A DNA stretch of 64,000 nt, taken from Saprospiraceae bacterium (lineage in GTDB: Bacteria > Bacteroidota > Bacteroidia > Chitinophagales > Saprospiraceae). Positions 1 through 8,528 of this stretch are shown here, piece by piece; the first letter of the stretch is position 1; each line of letters opens with the position of its first letter. The notes beneath the pieces are model-generated. The model was given only the letters and a program-made list of their open reading frames with translations, made no database searches and had not been told where the DNA came from. Both the position numbers and the translations under genes were made by a program. Location of the stretch: contig JABDKX010000007.1 of NCBI GenBank assembly GCA_013001975.1, positions 1-64,000 on the forward strand, written 5' to 3'.

Positions 1-714
1 AATATTTGGATGGGTTTCTTGCTTTATGGGGCTAACATTTCTAATAAAATTGATGGTTGGCTAAAAGCTGATAATAGTGCAATTGAAGATTTGAAACAAA
101 GAGTCGCAGATTATAGGGCAAGTATCACTGAAGTTCCAACTACGACGAAAATGTTTGTTTTATTAGCCTTTGCTTTTGGTGGTGTCGCGCTTTCTCATTG
201 GGGTGCAGACGTATTAAGTCCATTGATGGGTAAATTTAAAGAAACACTTAATAATCTGAGGCTTAACTCACTGATGTCCCACTTCTTTTGGTTGATTGTT
301 ATTAGTACGACAATTGGTCTTAGTCTTTCTTTGACAAAAGCAAAAAAGCTAGAAGGAATTGGTGCTTCAAGGTGGGGTTCAATTTTTATTTACATTCTCG
401 TAGCAACGATAGGTATGAAAATGAACTTAGGGGAAGTTTTTAAAAATTTAGGCTTATTTGCCGTTGGTATTACTTGGATGCTTGTTCATGTAATTCTATT
501 ATTAGTTGTAGCAAAACTTATAAAAGCACCTTTTTTCTTTGTTGCTGTAGGAAGCCAGGCAAATGTTGGTGGTGCCGCTTCTGCCCCAGTTGTTGCGTCT
601 GCTTTTAGTCCGAGTTTGGCTCCTGTTGGGGTATTAATGGCTGTTTTGGGTTATGCTCTTGGGACTTATGGTGCTATAATATGTGCTACTTTAATGCAAT
701 TGGTGAGCACATAA
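1..714 (+). CDS. DUF819 family integral membrane protein, 5' end outside window
   Basis: The frame is open from the first base (Asn-Ile-Trp precede the first Met at base 10), so this is the C-terminal part of a longer gene and base 10 is probably not the real start. The visible 234+ residues hold about six hydrophobic segments and a glycine/alanine-rich stretch near the end (VGGAASAPVVASAF) typical of the DUF819 (YjcL-like) membrane family. The family is thought to be transporter-like, but the substrate is unknown to me. The gene ends about 130 bp before the next one. A weak hairpin (CATATTG at 745-751 pairing with CAATATG at 762-768) lies between them and could end its transcript. Confidence 0.75.
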   Translation, partial: NIWMGFLLYGANISNKIDGWLKADNSAIEDLKQRVADYRASITEVPTTTKMFVLLAFAFGGVALSHWGADVLSPLMGKFKETLNNLRLNSLMSHFFWLIVISTTIGLSLSLTKAKKLEGIGASRWGSIFIYILVATIGMKMNLGEVFKNLGLFAVGITWMLVHVILLLVVAKLIKAPFFFVAVGSQANVGGAASAPVVASAFSPSLAPVGVLMAVLGYALGTYGAIICATLMQLVST

Positions 715-783
715 GAGAATTTTTTAGGGGATAAATGCGCATATCATATTGATAATCATCCCAATATGAACAAAAATCGAATA

Positions 784-809
784 TTGTATTAATATTTTAA
801 GTATCTTTG
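784..809 (+). promoter_or_regulatory. Bacteroidota-type promoter for the 844 gene
   Basis: A perfect -7 element TATCTTTG (802-809, consensus TAnnTTTG) lies 34 bp before the start codon at 844. A TTG at 784-786 is the nearest -33 candidate, but the 15-bp spacer is shorter than the usual 19-21, so only the -7 box is well supported. Confidence 0.55.
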
Positions 810-843
810 CAGCCCTATTTTCTAGAGATTCTAAATTGCAAGA

Positions 844-1659
844 ATGAGTAAGAAGAGAGTTTTGTATGTAACTCAAGAGATGGACCCATATACTACTATC
901 TCAGAAATATCTTCAATAGTTAATAAATTGGCTCCTTTAGTCCACACCAAAGGTATGGAAGTAAGGGTTCTGATGCCTAAATACGGTAGTATTAACGAAA
1001 GAAGACACAGACTTCATGAAGTCGTCCGCCTTTCAGGAATGAATATAATTGTAGATGATGACGATTATCCGTTGATAATAAAGGTCGCTTCTCTACCTGG
1101 TGCTCGGCTTCAGGTATATTTTCTTGAAAATGAAGAATTTTTCAAGCGAAAATTCATTTTTAAAGATGAAGAGGAAAAAATCTTTGAAGACAACCAAGAA
1201 AGAATGGTGTTTTTCTGCAAAGGTGTTATCGAAACTGTCAAAAAGTTTGGTTGGGCTCCTGATATCATTCACTGCCACGGCTGGATGACAAGTTTAGTGC
1301 CTTTTTATCTTAAAACGGTTTATAGCAATGAGCCTATCTTTGATAATTCTTCAATTGTTTATTCGGCTTACGAAAATGAATATGAGGATTCCTTTACTGA
1401 AAGGTTTTTTGATATCGCAGCGATTAACAATTTAGAAAAAGAAGATTTAGCAGACTTTAATGTAGATGGAAAAGTTAAATTACTTCAAGGAGGTATGAAA
1501 AACGCTCATGCTCTCGTTAGAGGTACCGAATCTTTACCAAAAGAAGAGGATGAATATTATTTAAATGCAGATGTACCCAAGTTGGATTATTTCAATCTTG
1601 AAGAACTGTCTGCAGAAATTCTTCCTTTTTATAGTGGATTATTAGAAACTGTTTCTTAG
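844..1659 (+). CDS. Glycogen/starch synthase N-terminal-domain-like protein (GT5 fold, lacks second domain)
   Basis: The 271 residues resemble only the N-terminal Rossmann half of GT5 glycogen synthases: an opening 'KKRVLYVTQEMDPY', a 'VRVLMPKYGSINERRH' segment and 'DIIHCHGWMTSLVP' around residues 140-152. Full GlgA is about 480 residues. Here the C-terminal sugar-nucleotide domain is missing, and the substrate loop usually written KTGGL is replaced by 'TTISEISSIV'. I therefore infer a non-catalytic or regulatory relative rather than a true GlgA. As far as I recall, short proteins like this are common beside DUF4270 genes in Bacteroidota; here the DUF4270 gene starts 11 bp downstream, suggesting one operon. 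Confidence 0.7.
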   Translation: MSKKRVLYVTQEMDPYTTISEISSIVNKLAPLVHTKGMEVRVLMPKYGSINERRHRLHEVVRLSGMNIIVDDDDYPLIIKVASLPGARLQVYFLENEEFFKRKFIFKDEEEKIFEDNQERMVFFCKGVIETVKKFGWAPDIIHCHGWMTSLVPFYLKTVYSNEPIFDNSSIVYSAYENEYEDSFTERFFDIAAINNLEKEDLADFNVDGKVKLLQGGMKNAHALVRGTESLPKEEDEYYLNADVPKLDYFNLEELSAEILPFYSGLLETVS

Positions 1660-1669
1660 TATAAATTTA

Positions 1670-2986
1670 ATGAGATTATATTTTTTACTACTTGTCGCTT
1701 TTTCAAGTGTATATTTTTCTTGTAATGAAGAAATTACTGTTGGATCTGCTATTCTTGAAGATACAACAATTGGGGTTGACTTTACAGACTCTCTAGAAAT
1801 TGAAGCCAAAACAGTCCTCGACGATAGTGTTGTCGTTTTCCGAACAAACTTTGACAGCAGAACATATCTTTTGGGAGAAATTGATGATCCGTCATTTGGT
1901 TTTTCAAAGGCTAACCTTTATCTGTCTGCTGCTAACGTAAACGTAACACCACCTAGGTTTGACACTTTGACTATCGACTCAGTCATCATGATTTTACCAT
2001 TAGATACACTAGGTCAATTTGGAGACGAGGATGCAATTCATAATATAAAAGTTTATCAGCTTGAAGAAGAGCTTACAACTGGTGACGATAATGATATTAT
2101 TTCAACAGATGAGTTTCTTTATAATTCTAATGCTATTGCTGAAGTTTCGCGTTCTGTAAATCACCAAGATTCCGCTTTTATTGCATTAGCATCAACCCGT
2201 GATTCGTTTATAACCTCTTTTCCTCAGTTACGAATTCCGATGGATATATCTTATTGGGAGCAATTTACAAATGATACATTAATCATTGGCGTAACAGATA
2301 CTTTCCGTCAATTAGTGCCCGGTTTCTTGTTAACTTCAGAACCATCAAACAGCAGTATGCTAGGGTTAAATGTTTCAAACAGTTCACCTTTGAGTATCGC
2401 TATTTATTATACGAATGACGACGGTACTGTTAATAATGCTTTCACAATAGACCTTGGGGCCGTAAGAGCCAATAATTTTAGACACGATATTTCTTCAACA
2501 CCTGTAGAAGCGGCGTTGGACTTACCTGCCACTGAGTTTGCTTATCTACAATCTATGGCTGGTGTAAATCTAGAGGTAGATTTGAAAAGCGTTCTTGATC
2601 TAAAAGACAAAATAATAAACAAGGCTACACTAAGTATGTTTTTGTTAGAAGAGGCAAGTCCTGTTGTATCACCTATAGATGCGTTAGATGTTCAATATGT
2701 AACTGATGCAGGAATAACAAGTCAAATTTTGGATGCAGTATTGCGACAAGAGATTCCTTTTTTAGATGGAGGTCTTGAGTCTGTCGTTATAGGGGGATTG
2801 ACTTATAGTAAATATGATTTAAACATAACCAATCATGTTATTAGTATCGCCCGTGGCAATATTGACAATACAAAAGTAGTTATAGAAGCAGTAAGGAAAC
2901 CTCAAAGGGCGTCCAGATCCATATTACTTGGTACGGAGCATCCAACGCTGCCATTGTCATTAAAGTTAGTCACATCAAACCCGTAA
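1670..2986 (+). CDS. DUF4270 family lipoprotein
   Basis: The 438-residue protein begins with a short signal peptide ending in a lipobox (YFSC, Cys18), so it should be a lipid-anchored envelope protein. After that it matches the DUF4270 pattern: repeated 'DSLxxxxKTVLDDSVVVFRT', then 'YLLGEIDDPSFG', and long beta-rich stretches. The family is Bacteroidota-specific and its function is unknown. It lies 11 bp after the GT5-like gene and 5 bp before glmS, so it is probably co-transcribed with both and linked to envelope biogenesis. No catalytic motif is visible. Confidence 0.8.
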   Translation: MRLYFLLLVAFSSVYFSCNEEITVGSAILEDTTIGVDFTDSLEIEAKTVLDDSVVVFRTNFDSRTYLLGEIDDPSFGFSKANLYLSAANVNVTPPRFDTLTIDSVIMILPLDTLGQFGDEDAIHNIKVYQLEEELTTGDDNDIISTDEFLYNSNAIAEVSRSVNHQDSAFIALASTRDSFITSFPQLRIPMDISYWEQFTNDTLIIGVTDTFRQLVPGFLLTSEPSNSSMLGLNVSNSSPLSIAIYYTNDDGTVNNAFTIDLGAVRANNFRHDISSTPVEAALDLPATEFAYLQSMAGVNLEVDLKSVLDLKDKIINKATLSMFLLEEASPVVSPIDALDVQYVTDAGITSQILDAVLRQEIPFLDGGLESVVIGGLTYSKYDLNITNHVISIARGNIDNTKVVIEAVRKPQRASRSILLGTEHPTLPLSLKLVTSNP

Positions 2987-2990
2987 TATT

Positions 2991-4835
2991 ATGTGTGGTA
3001 TTGTTGCATATCTTGGAAATAAGCAAGCGTATCCAATTTTAATTGAAGGCTTAAAAAGATTAGAATACAGAGGATACGATAGTGCTGGTGTTGCTTTATT
3101 GAATGGAGACTTGACCGTACTTAAAAAGCAAGGGAAAGTTTCCGCATTAGAACAACACAAAGAAGAAAGCAGTTTAAATGGAAAGTTCAATATGGGTATT
3201 GCACACACCCGTTGGGCAACCCATGGTGCCCCAAATGATATTAATGCCCATCCTCACGTATCTGGTGATGGTAACATTGCACTCATTCATAATGGCATAA
3301 TAGAAAATTATGCATCAATAAAAGAAGCTCTAGTTGAACTAGGCCACACCTTTACATCTGACACTGATACTGAAGTTTTAGTACACTTCATCGAAGAAAT
3401 AAAAAGCAAACAAAACCTTTCTCTTGAAGAAGCTGTTAGGGTTGCGCTCACTAAAATTGTTGGGGCTTATGCCATTGTTGTTATTGACAAAAATGAACCA
3501 GACAAAATAGTTGGTGCACGACTGTCGAGTCCTCTTGTTCTTGGAATCGGAGAAGACGAATTTTTCCTAGCATCGGATGCTACTCCTATAATTAAGTATA
3601 CCAATAAAGTAATTTATCTTGAAGACGGAGAAGTAGTGACCGTCTCTCGTTCTGGCGACTATGAAATCAGAACATTAGACAACAAAGTTCAAGTCCCTAA
3701 AATCTCTGAGCTCGATTTAAAGATCGACGAAATTGAAAAAGGCGGGTATCCTCATTATATGTTAAAAGAGATCTTCCAGCAGCCAAAAACAATTGGTGAA
3801 AGTATGGGAGGACGTATCAATTCTCACGAAGCTTGGGCTATGCTTGGTGGTATGCGTCAACACGAAAATAGAATTAAACAATCTGAAAGAATTGTACTTA
3901 CAGGATGTGGAACCTCTTGGCATGCCGCAATGATCGCAGAATATCTTTTAGAAGATTTGGCAAGAATACCAACTGAAGTAGAGTATGCTTCAGAATTTAG
4001 GTACAGAAACCCCATAATTAGAGAGAATGACTTTATAGTCGCGCTGAGTCAATCAGGAGAAACAGCCGATACTTTGGCGGCAATAAAGTTGGCAAAAGAA
4101 AAAGGAGCATTTCTATATGGTGTGGTAAATGTGATAGGCTCTTCAATTGCAAGAGAAACGCACTCTGGTTCATATATCCACGCTGGCCCTGAAATTGGTG
4201 TTGCTTCAACAAAAGCTTTTACCAGCCAGGTGACCGTTTTAGCTTTAATGGCTTTGCATTTTGGTAAATTAAGAGGAACATTATCAGAAGACTACTATAG
4301 AAAACTGTTGGCTTCTTTAGAAAGTGTTCCATCAAAAGTTGCAAGAATATTATCTAAAGACGATAAGATTAAATATATTGCCTCTGAAATCAAAAATGCA
4401 TCCAACGCACTATATTTGGGTCGTGGCTACAATTTTCCGGTAGCTTTAGAAGGTGCTCTCAAATTAAAAGAGATTAGTTACATTCACGCAGAAGGTTATC
4501 CTGCTGCAGAAATGAAACATGGACCAATTGCCTTAATAGACATGTATATGCCCGTTGTGGTAATCGCAACCAACAAAAGTGCATATGAAAAAGTAGTTAG
4601 TAATATTCAGGAAGTTAAAGCAAGAAAAGGTGTGGTTATTGCTATAGTAACTGAAGGTGATAAAATAATTAAAGATCTAGCAGATTATATAATAGAAATA
4701 CCAGAAATTGAGGAACCGTTTACACCTTTACTTTCAGTCGTTCCTCTACAACTTTTGGCATACCACATTGCGCTTATGAGAGGCTGTAATGTAGATCAAC
4801 CAAGAAATTTAGCTAAATCGGTAACAGTAGAATAA
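2991..4835 (+). CDS. glmS: Glutamine--fructose-6-phosphate aminotransferase (isomerizing)
   Basis: GlmS makes glucosamine-6-phosphate from fructose-6-phosphate and glutamine, the entry to UDP-GlcNAc, peptidoglycan and LPS. The 614-residue length is normal. The start MCGIVAYLG gives the N-terminal nucleophile Cys2 once Met is removed. 'HTRWATHG' and 'DTEVLVH' belong to the class II glutaminase domain (1-220). Two SIS domains follow, with 'TGCGTSWHA' and 'SQSGETADTL' in the isomerase part, and the canonical ending 'NLAKSVTVE' closes the active site. murA, which uses UDP-GlcNAc, lies two genes on, so the operon joins synthesis and use of the amino sugar. No glmS ribozyme is possible in the 4-bp gap upstream. 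Confidence 0.97.
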   Translation: MCGIVAYLGNKQAYPILIEGLKRLEYRGYDSAGVALLNGDLTVLKKQGKVSALEQHKEESSLNGKFNMGIAHTRWATHGAPNDINAHPHVSGDGNIALIHNGIIENYASIKEALVELGHTFTSDTDTEVLVHFIEEIKSKQNLSLEEAVRVALTKIVGAYAIVVIDKNEPDKIVGARLSSPLVLGIGEDEFFLASDATPIIKYTNKVIYLEDGEVVTVSRSGDYEIRTLDNKVQVPKISELDLKIDEIEKGGYPHYMLKEIFQQPKTIGESMGGRINSHEAWAMLGGMRQHENRIKQSERIVLTGCGTSWHAAMIAEYLLEDLARIPTEVEYASEFRYRNPIIRENDFIVALSQSGETADTLAAIKLAKEKGAFLYGVVNVIGSSIARETHSGSYIHAGPEIGVASTKAFTSQVTVLALMALHFGKLRGTLSEDYYRKLLASLESVPSKVARILSKDDKIKYIASEIKNASNALYLGRGYNFPVALEGALKLKEISYIHAEGYPAAEMKHGPIALIDMYMPVVVIATNKSAYEKVVSNIQEVKARKGVVIAIVTEGDKIIKDLADYIIEIPEIEEPFTPLLSVVPLQLLAYHIALMRGCNVDQPRNLAKSVTVE

Positions 4836-4840
4836 AGTAT

Positions 4841-5491
4841 ATGGAATTTACAATGACTTACAACAGCCAGGAAGATATTTTAATAATAGCTGAATATGGC
4901 CGTCACATTCAAAATCTTATTAACTATAATAAAACAATAGAAGATAAAGAAGAAAGACAAGCTTTCGCTGAACAGGTTATCAATTTGATGTATCAAATGA
5001 ACCCAAGCAGTAGAAACAACCAAGACATCAGATCAAAATTGTGGAAACACTATTTTATAATAGCAGACTATGATATTGATGTGATACCTCCAAATGGAAT
5101 TGTTCCTCAATCAGAAAACAGAGAGATCAATCCAGACAGAATTGATTACCCTGTTAAAGAAAGGGAGTTCCGTCACTACGGTCATAATGTTAGGCTCCTC
5201 ATGGAGAAGGCAATCAAAATGGAAGAAGGCCCGATTAAACAAGGCTTTGTTGAAACAATTGCTTCTTTTATGAAGTTGGCTTACAAAAACTGGAATAGAG
5301 AACACTATGTAAGTGATGAGATAATTCTTGAAGATTTAAAATCTTTATCGAAGGGAAAGTTGTCCGTTGATGAAAACCATTCTCTCGATACTTTAACTTC
5401 TGCTGTTAAGTACAAAAAGCGAAAGCATACTAACAATAACAACAATCGAAGAAGATCCAACAAAAACAACAATAACCGAAGACGAAGATAA
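4841..5491 (+). CDS. DUF4290 family protein with basic low-complexity tail
   Basis: This 216-residue protein belongs to the DUF4290 family, found in Bacteroidota next to murA. Its function is unknown. Residues 5-190 are a soluble alpha-helical domain ('EYGRHIQNLINY', 'REFRHYGHNVRLLMEKA'). The last 25 residues are almost only Asn, Arg and Lys (NNNNNRRRSNKNNNNRRRR), which looks like a disordered, nucleic-acid-binding type tail. An alternative start is the second Met at base 4853, which gives MTYNSQED; the first Met lies only 5 bp after the glmS stop. It sits between glmS and murA, so I infer a role tied to envelope precursor supply, but nothing in the sequence shows a reaction. Confidence 0.75.
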   Translation: MEFTMTYNSQEDILIIAEYGRHIQNLINYNKTIEDKEERQAFAEQVINLMYQMNPSSRNNQDIRSKLWKHYFIIADYDIDVIPPNGIVPQSENREINPDRIDYPVKEREFRHYGHNVRLLMEKAIKMEEGPIKQGFVETIASFMKLAYKNWNREHYVSDEIILEDLKSLSKGKLSVDENHSLDTLTSAVKYKKRKHTNNNNNRRRSNKNNNNRRRR

Positions 5492-5548
5492 ATTATTATA
5501 TTAATTTTTCTTTTAATATATTTGGTGCTGATTTACAAGCACTAGTAT

Positions 5549-6865
5549 ATGAATAATGGTTCGTTTATTGTAGAGGGCAACTGCAAGTTGTCTGGAGAAA
5601 TTACCCCTCAAGGAGCTAAGAATGAAGCACTTCAAATTATAAGCGCATGCTTATTGACCGCAAGTCCTGTCACTATTAATAATATTCCTAACATCGTTGA
5701 TGTTAGAAAACTAATATCCTTAATAAAAGGATTGGGTGTTATCGTTGAACAACACACGCCAAACAAATACACATTCACAGCAAAGGATATTGACTTAGAT
5801 TATTTTGCTTCCAAGGAATATCTGAATGAAGCTAAAAAAATTAGAGGATCCGTTCTTCTTTTGGGTCCTCTTTTGTCCCGGTTTGGAAAAGCATTTCTTC
5901 CCAAGCCAGGTGGCGATAAAATTGGAAGACGACGTTTAGATACCCACTTTCAAGGATTTATTTCTCTAGGTGCTGCATTTAATTATGACGAATCAAAAGA
6001 TGAGTTTTTCCTCGCTGCAGAAAAACTAAAAGGAACCTACTTACACATGGAAGAGATATCTGTAACCGGAACTGGTAACGTACTTATGGCGGCTTGCCTT
6101 GCAGAAGGAACCACAACAATTTATAATGCAGCATGTGAGCCATACATTCAACAGCTTTCAAAAATGTTGAATCAAATGGGGGCCAACATTAGAGGTATCG
6201 GATCTAACCTACTTGTTGTAGATGGTGTTTCATCTCTGAACGGTACTGAACATACGATTCTTCCCGATATGATAGAAATTGGAAGTTTGATTGGCTTGGC
6301 AGCCATGACACAGTCTCCATTAACTATAAAAAATGTGCGTCTTGATGCTCTAGGATTAATTCCATCTGTTTTTCAAAAACTGGGAATTCAAATGAGCTTT
6401 GAAAATGATGATATTATCATTCCTCAGCAAGATCTTTATGAAATTCAGAACTTTATTGACGGCTCCATACTAACTATATATGATGCGCCATGGCCGGGCT
6501 TTACTCCTGATTTGCTCAGTATCATTCTTGTCACTGCTATTCAAGCCAAAGGCAGTGTGTTAATTCATCAAAAAATGTTTGAAAGCCGGTTGTTTTTTGT
6601 TGATAAGCTGATAGAAATGGGCGCCCAAATTATTCTTTGTGATCCACACAGAGCAACGGTTATTGGACTAGAAAGAAATAGTCAATTAAGAGGAATAAAA
6701 ATGAGTTCTCCTGACATTAGAGCTGGTGTCTCCTTACTAATCGCGGCACTTTCTGCGAAAAGTACAAGTAGAATTGATAATATTCAACAAATTGATCGGG
6801 GTTACGAACGTATTGATGAGCGTTTAAACGCTCTTGGTGCAAATATTCAAAGAGTAAATAGCTAA
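5549..6865 (+). CDS. murA: UDP-N-acetylglucosamine 1-carboxyvinyltransferase (fosfomycin-insensitive type)
   Basis: MurA transfers enolpyruvate from PEP to UDP-GlcNAc, the first committed step of peptidoglycan synthesis, in the cytoplasm. The 438 residues are full length, with Lys24-Asn25 in 'PQGAKNEAL' and the C-terminal 'RGYERIDERLNALGA' of the EPSP-synthase fold. In the catalytic loop the usual PGGC is PGGD here (Asp123, 'KPGGDKIGRRRLD'). A Cys-to-Asp change at this position is the known natural cause of fosfomycin insensitivity in other bacteria, so that phenotype is expected. The gene closes the run that begins with the GT5-like gene, and its stop overlaps by 4 bp the stop of the convergent DinB-like gene. 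Confidence 0.95.
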   Translation: MNNGSFIVEGNCKLSGEITPQGAKNEALQIISACLLTASPVTINNIPNIVDVRKLISLIKGLGVIVEQHTPNKYTFTAKDIDLDYFASKEYLNEAKKIRGSVLLLGPLLSRFGKAFLPKPGGDKIGRRRLDTHFQGFISLGAAFNYDESKDEFFLAAEKLKGTYLHMEEISVTGTGNVLMAACLAEGTTTIYNAACEPYIQQLSKMLNQMGANIRGIGSNLLVVDGVSSLNGTEHTILPDMIEIGSLIGLAAMTQSPLTIKNVRLDALGLIPSVFQKLGIQMSFENDDIIIPQQDLYEIQNFIDGSILTIYDAPWPGFTPDLLSIILVTAIQAKGSVLIHQKMFESRLFFVDKLIEMGAQIILCDPHRATVIGLERNSQLRGIKMSSPDIRAGVSLLIAALSAKSTSRIDNIQQIDRGYERIDERLNALGANIQRVNS

Positions 6866-7359
6866 GAGGTAATATTTAGGTCTAAGCCCTCATAATAGCC
6901 AGTATCCGCGTCTTTTATATACTTAGTATAATAAGTTATTTGTCCTACGTGATAGCTGAAATGTTCGATAACATGGATTATAACTGACAATGTTGTTTCG
7001 CTAAATCCTTGAACCCTTATTTCTTTTGTTAGGTCCTCTTCTCTGATGTTTTGAATCGTTTTGTTGGCCGCATGCAGTGTTGATTCTATTTTGGCTATCA
7101 GTTTATCCTTAGAAATTCTAGCCGTTGTATCAAACTCTTCGTCCCGAACGCGTAAATCTTCTGCGTCACCTATTCCTGATAATATATATTGTGTTACATT
7201 ACCACTCAAGTGTAATATAAGATTCCCAACTGAGTTCGTGTTTTTGTTTTGATTGTGCCATACCTCTTTTTCACTCAACATGGATAAACACTTTTTTATC
7301 CTAGTCAAACCCTCTTCTATTAATCTTCTCTCAAATTCTGCCTTTACAATTGAAACCAT
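6862..7359 (-). CDS. DinB/DUF1572-like four-helix protein
   Basis: The 165-residue helical protein matches the DinB-like superfamily (DUF1572 type). A conserved His lies in 'LILHLSGNVTQYI', and a His pair in 'VIEHFSYHVGQI' (His-x3-His) is the typical metal-binding arrangement. Members are usually mycothiol- or bacillithiol-type transferases or metal-binding proteins of unknown role; none can be assigned here. The gene stands alone and is tail-to-tail with murA. Downstream of it in the reading direction there is no space for a terminator, so the two transcripts must overlap. Confidence 0.75.
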   Translation of the reverse strand: MVSIVKAEFERRLIEEGLTRIKKCLSMLSEKEVWHNQNKNTNSVGNLILHLSGNVTQYILSGIGDAEDLRVRDEEFDTTARISKDKLIAKIESTLHAANKTIQNIREEDLTKEIRVQGFSETTLSVIIHVIEHFSYHVGQITYYTKYIKDADTGYYEGLDLNITS

Positions 7360-7368
7360 ATTTAAGTT

Positions 7369-7512
7369 TTAAACTTGTCCAAACTTAGACAAAAAATCTT
7401 CTTTGTATCCGTTAATAATCGGTATTTTTTCTTTATTAATTACTGCTTGGTTGCCTTCTAAGTATTCAATTTGGTTAACATTTACAATATAAGAACGATG
7501 GCATTGAATAAG
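7369..7512 (-). pseudogene. Remnant of a LytTR DNA-binding domain (C-terminal end only)
   Basis: Read on the minus strand, about 47 codons ending at a stop at 7369-7371 translate to 'QCHRSYIVNVNQIEYLEGNQ' followed by a typical LytTR ending (IPIINGYKEDFLSKFGQV). This is the last half of the LytTR output domain of an AlgR/LytR-type response regulator. The frame is closed upstream by a stop at 7513-7515, and no start, no first half of LytTR and no receiver domain exist. It is therefore a gene fossil left by a deletion. It lies just upstream of the DinB-like gene. Confidence 0.75.
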
Positions 7513-7555
7513 TTATAAAACATGCGAGAATAAATAATACGTTTAATTTTTTCAT
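7475..7555 (-). pseudogene. Truncated secretion-signal start fused into the LytTR relic
   Basis: An ATG at 7555 opens a 26-codon frame beginning MKKLNVLFILACFITYS, which looks like a complete signal peptide. It then runs out of frame across the LytTR remnant and stops at 7475-7477. The natural reading is the 5' end of a secreted or lipoprotein gene whose body has been deleted, with the breakpoint near 7505-7515. It could instead be a very small secreted peptide, which I think less likely. The 150 bp upstream (7560-7711) contains no further coding sequence that I can support. Confidence 0.5.
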
Positions 7556-7711
7556 TTTTATATTTTTTTGATGCTACAATGATCATTTGGATCCGTCAAT
7601 CAATCAAAAAAATCGTTGGGTTGGATCATTCCGACGTTGGGTGAATAATTTTGATTCAAAATATTTACAAATAACTAAAAATCAGAACAGTATAGGTTTT
7701 GAACGGAGCCT

Positions 7712-8413
7712 CTAATTGTTTGCAATGGCTATCAAACCTAATTGTATCGTAATGTTTTCGATTTCATTGAGTAAGGTGTATGCCGCTTCTATTGTAGCGC
7801 CCGTTGTCAACACGTCATCAACAATCAATATGGTCATTCCCTTGAGCACCTCGGGTGATTGTAAGCTGAAAGAACCTAACACCTGATCAAACCGGTCCGT
7901 TCTTCCTTTTTTGGTTTGTGTTGTGGTCTTAGATTTTTTAACCAAAACTTTTTCTAAGATCGGTATGTCTGTAACGTCAAATATGCCTTTCGCAAATTCA
8001 TAACTTTGATTATATCCTCTTTTGCGTCGTTTTGAATTATGAATCGGAATCGGAATAATATAATCAGCTTTACTGAAGTGTGGCGAGAGAATATAGCTTC
8101 TACCAAAGGTTTTGCCCAAGTTATTTCCAAGGTCAAACCGACCAGAATACTTTAATCCATGAATTGCTTTTTGGACCAACCCTTCTTTTATGTATTCAAA
8201 TAATGCCGCACCATGTTGTGGGTTAATTCTGGGCGATATTCTTTTTATTAATTCGTTGTTCTTAATTTCAAAATGATCAGTATATCCAATTTTGCTATTG
8301 CATGTTATACAATAAATATTGGTATTCTCTCCTTTTTGTGAATTACATCCTATACATTGTTTTGGATAGACTAAAGACACGAGGTCTTTACCTAATTTGC
8401 TAATGAAGTCCAT
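7712..8413 (-). CDS. comF: ComF family phosphoribosyltransferase-like protein
   Basis: The 233-residue protein has the ComF layout: an N-terminal four-cysteine zinc ribbon (CIGC ... CITC, residues 20-38), then a type I PRTase domain with the PRPP-binding signature 'ILIVDDVLTTGAT' near residue 195. In naturally competent bacteria ComF takes part in uptake or handling of transforming DNA; in other lineages the exact role is unclear. The stop lies about 150 bp above the fossil at 7369-7555. The nearest upstream gene on this strand, the HtrA gene, ends with its own terminator, so comF probably has its own promoter in the 115-bp gap. Confidence 0.85.
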   Translation of the reverse strand: MDFISKLGKDLVSLVYPKQCIGCNSQKGENTNIYCITCNSKIGYTDHFEIKNNELIKRISPRINPQHGAALFEYIKEGLVQKAIHGLKYSGRFDLGNNLGKTFGRSYILSPHFSKADYIIPIPIHNSKRRKRGYNQSYEFAKGIFDVTDIPILEKVLVKKSKTTTQTKKGRTDRFDQVLGSFSLQSPEVLKGMTILIVDDVLTTGATIEAAYTLLNEIENITIQLGLIAIANN

Positions 8414-8467
8414 GGTTTTAAAAGTTGTTCTTATATAAAAGTAATATTGTTTTTACTTTAAGTCAAT

Positions 8468-8497
8468 AAAAAACGCCTGCCCCCGAAGAGGCAGACG
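8468..8497 (-). terminator. Rho-independent terminator after the HtrA gene
   Basis: On the minus strand, CGTCTGCCTC-TTCG-GGGGCAGGCG (8497 down to 8474) forms a 10-bp stem, with a few G-T pairs, closed by a UUCG tetraloop and followed by TTTTTT. It lies 30 bp after the HtrA stop and is one of the clearest terminators in the window. Confidence 0.9.
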
Positions 8498-8528
8498 TCT
8501 CAAAACAAAACGAAAAACCAACTTATCT

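Noticed and set aside
745-768. CATATTG/CAATATG hairpin after the DUF819 gene as a terminator
   Set aside because: Short, A/T-only stem with a 10-nt loop and no T-tract; too weak to list as a feature.
5425-5485. Short AAC/AAT-rich repeats that could suggest a CRISPR or tandem repeat
   Set aside because: They are codon-level low complexity in the DUF4290 tail, without uniform units or spacers.
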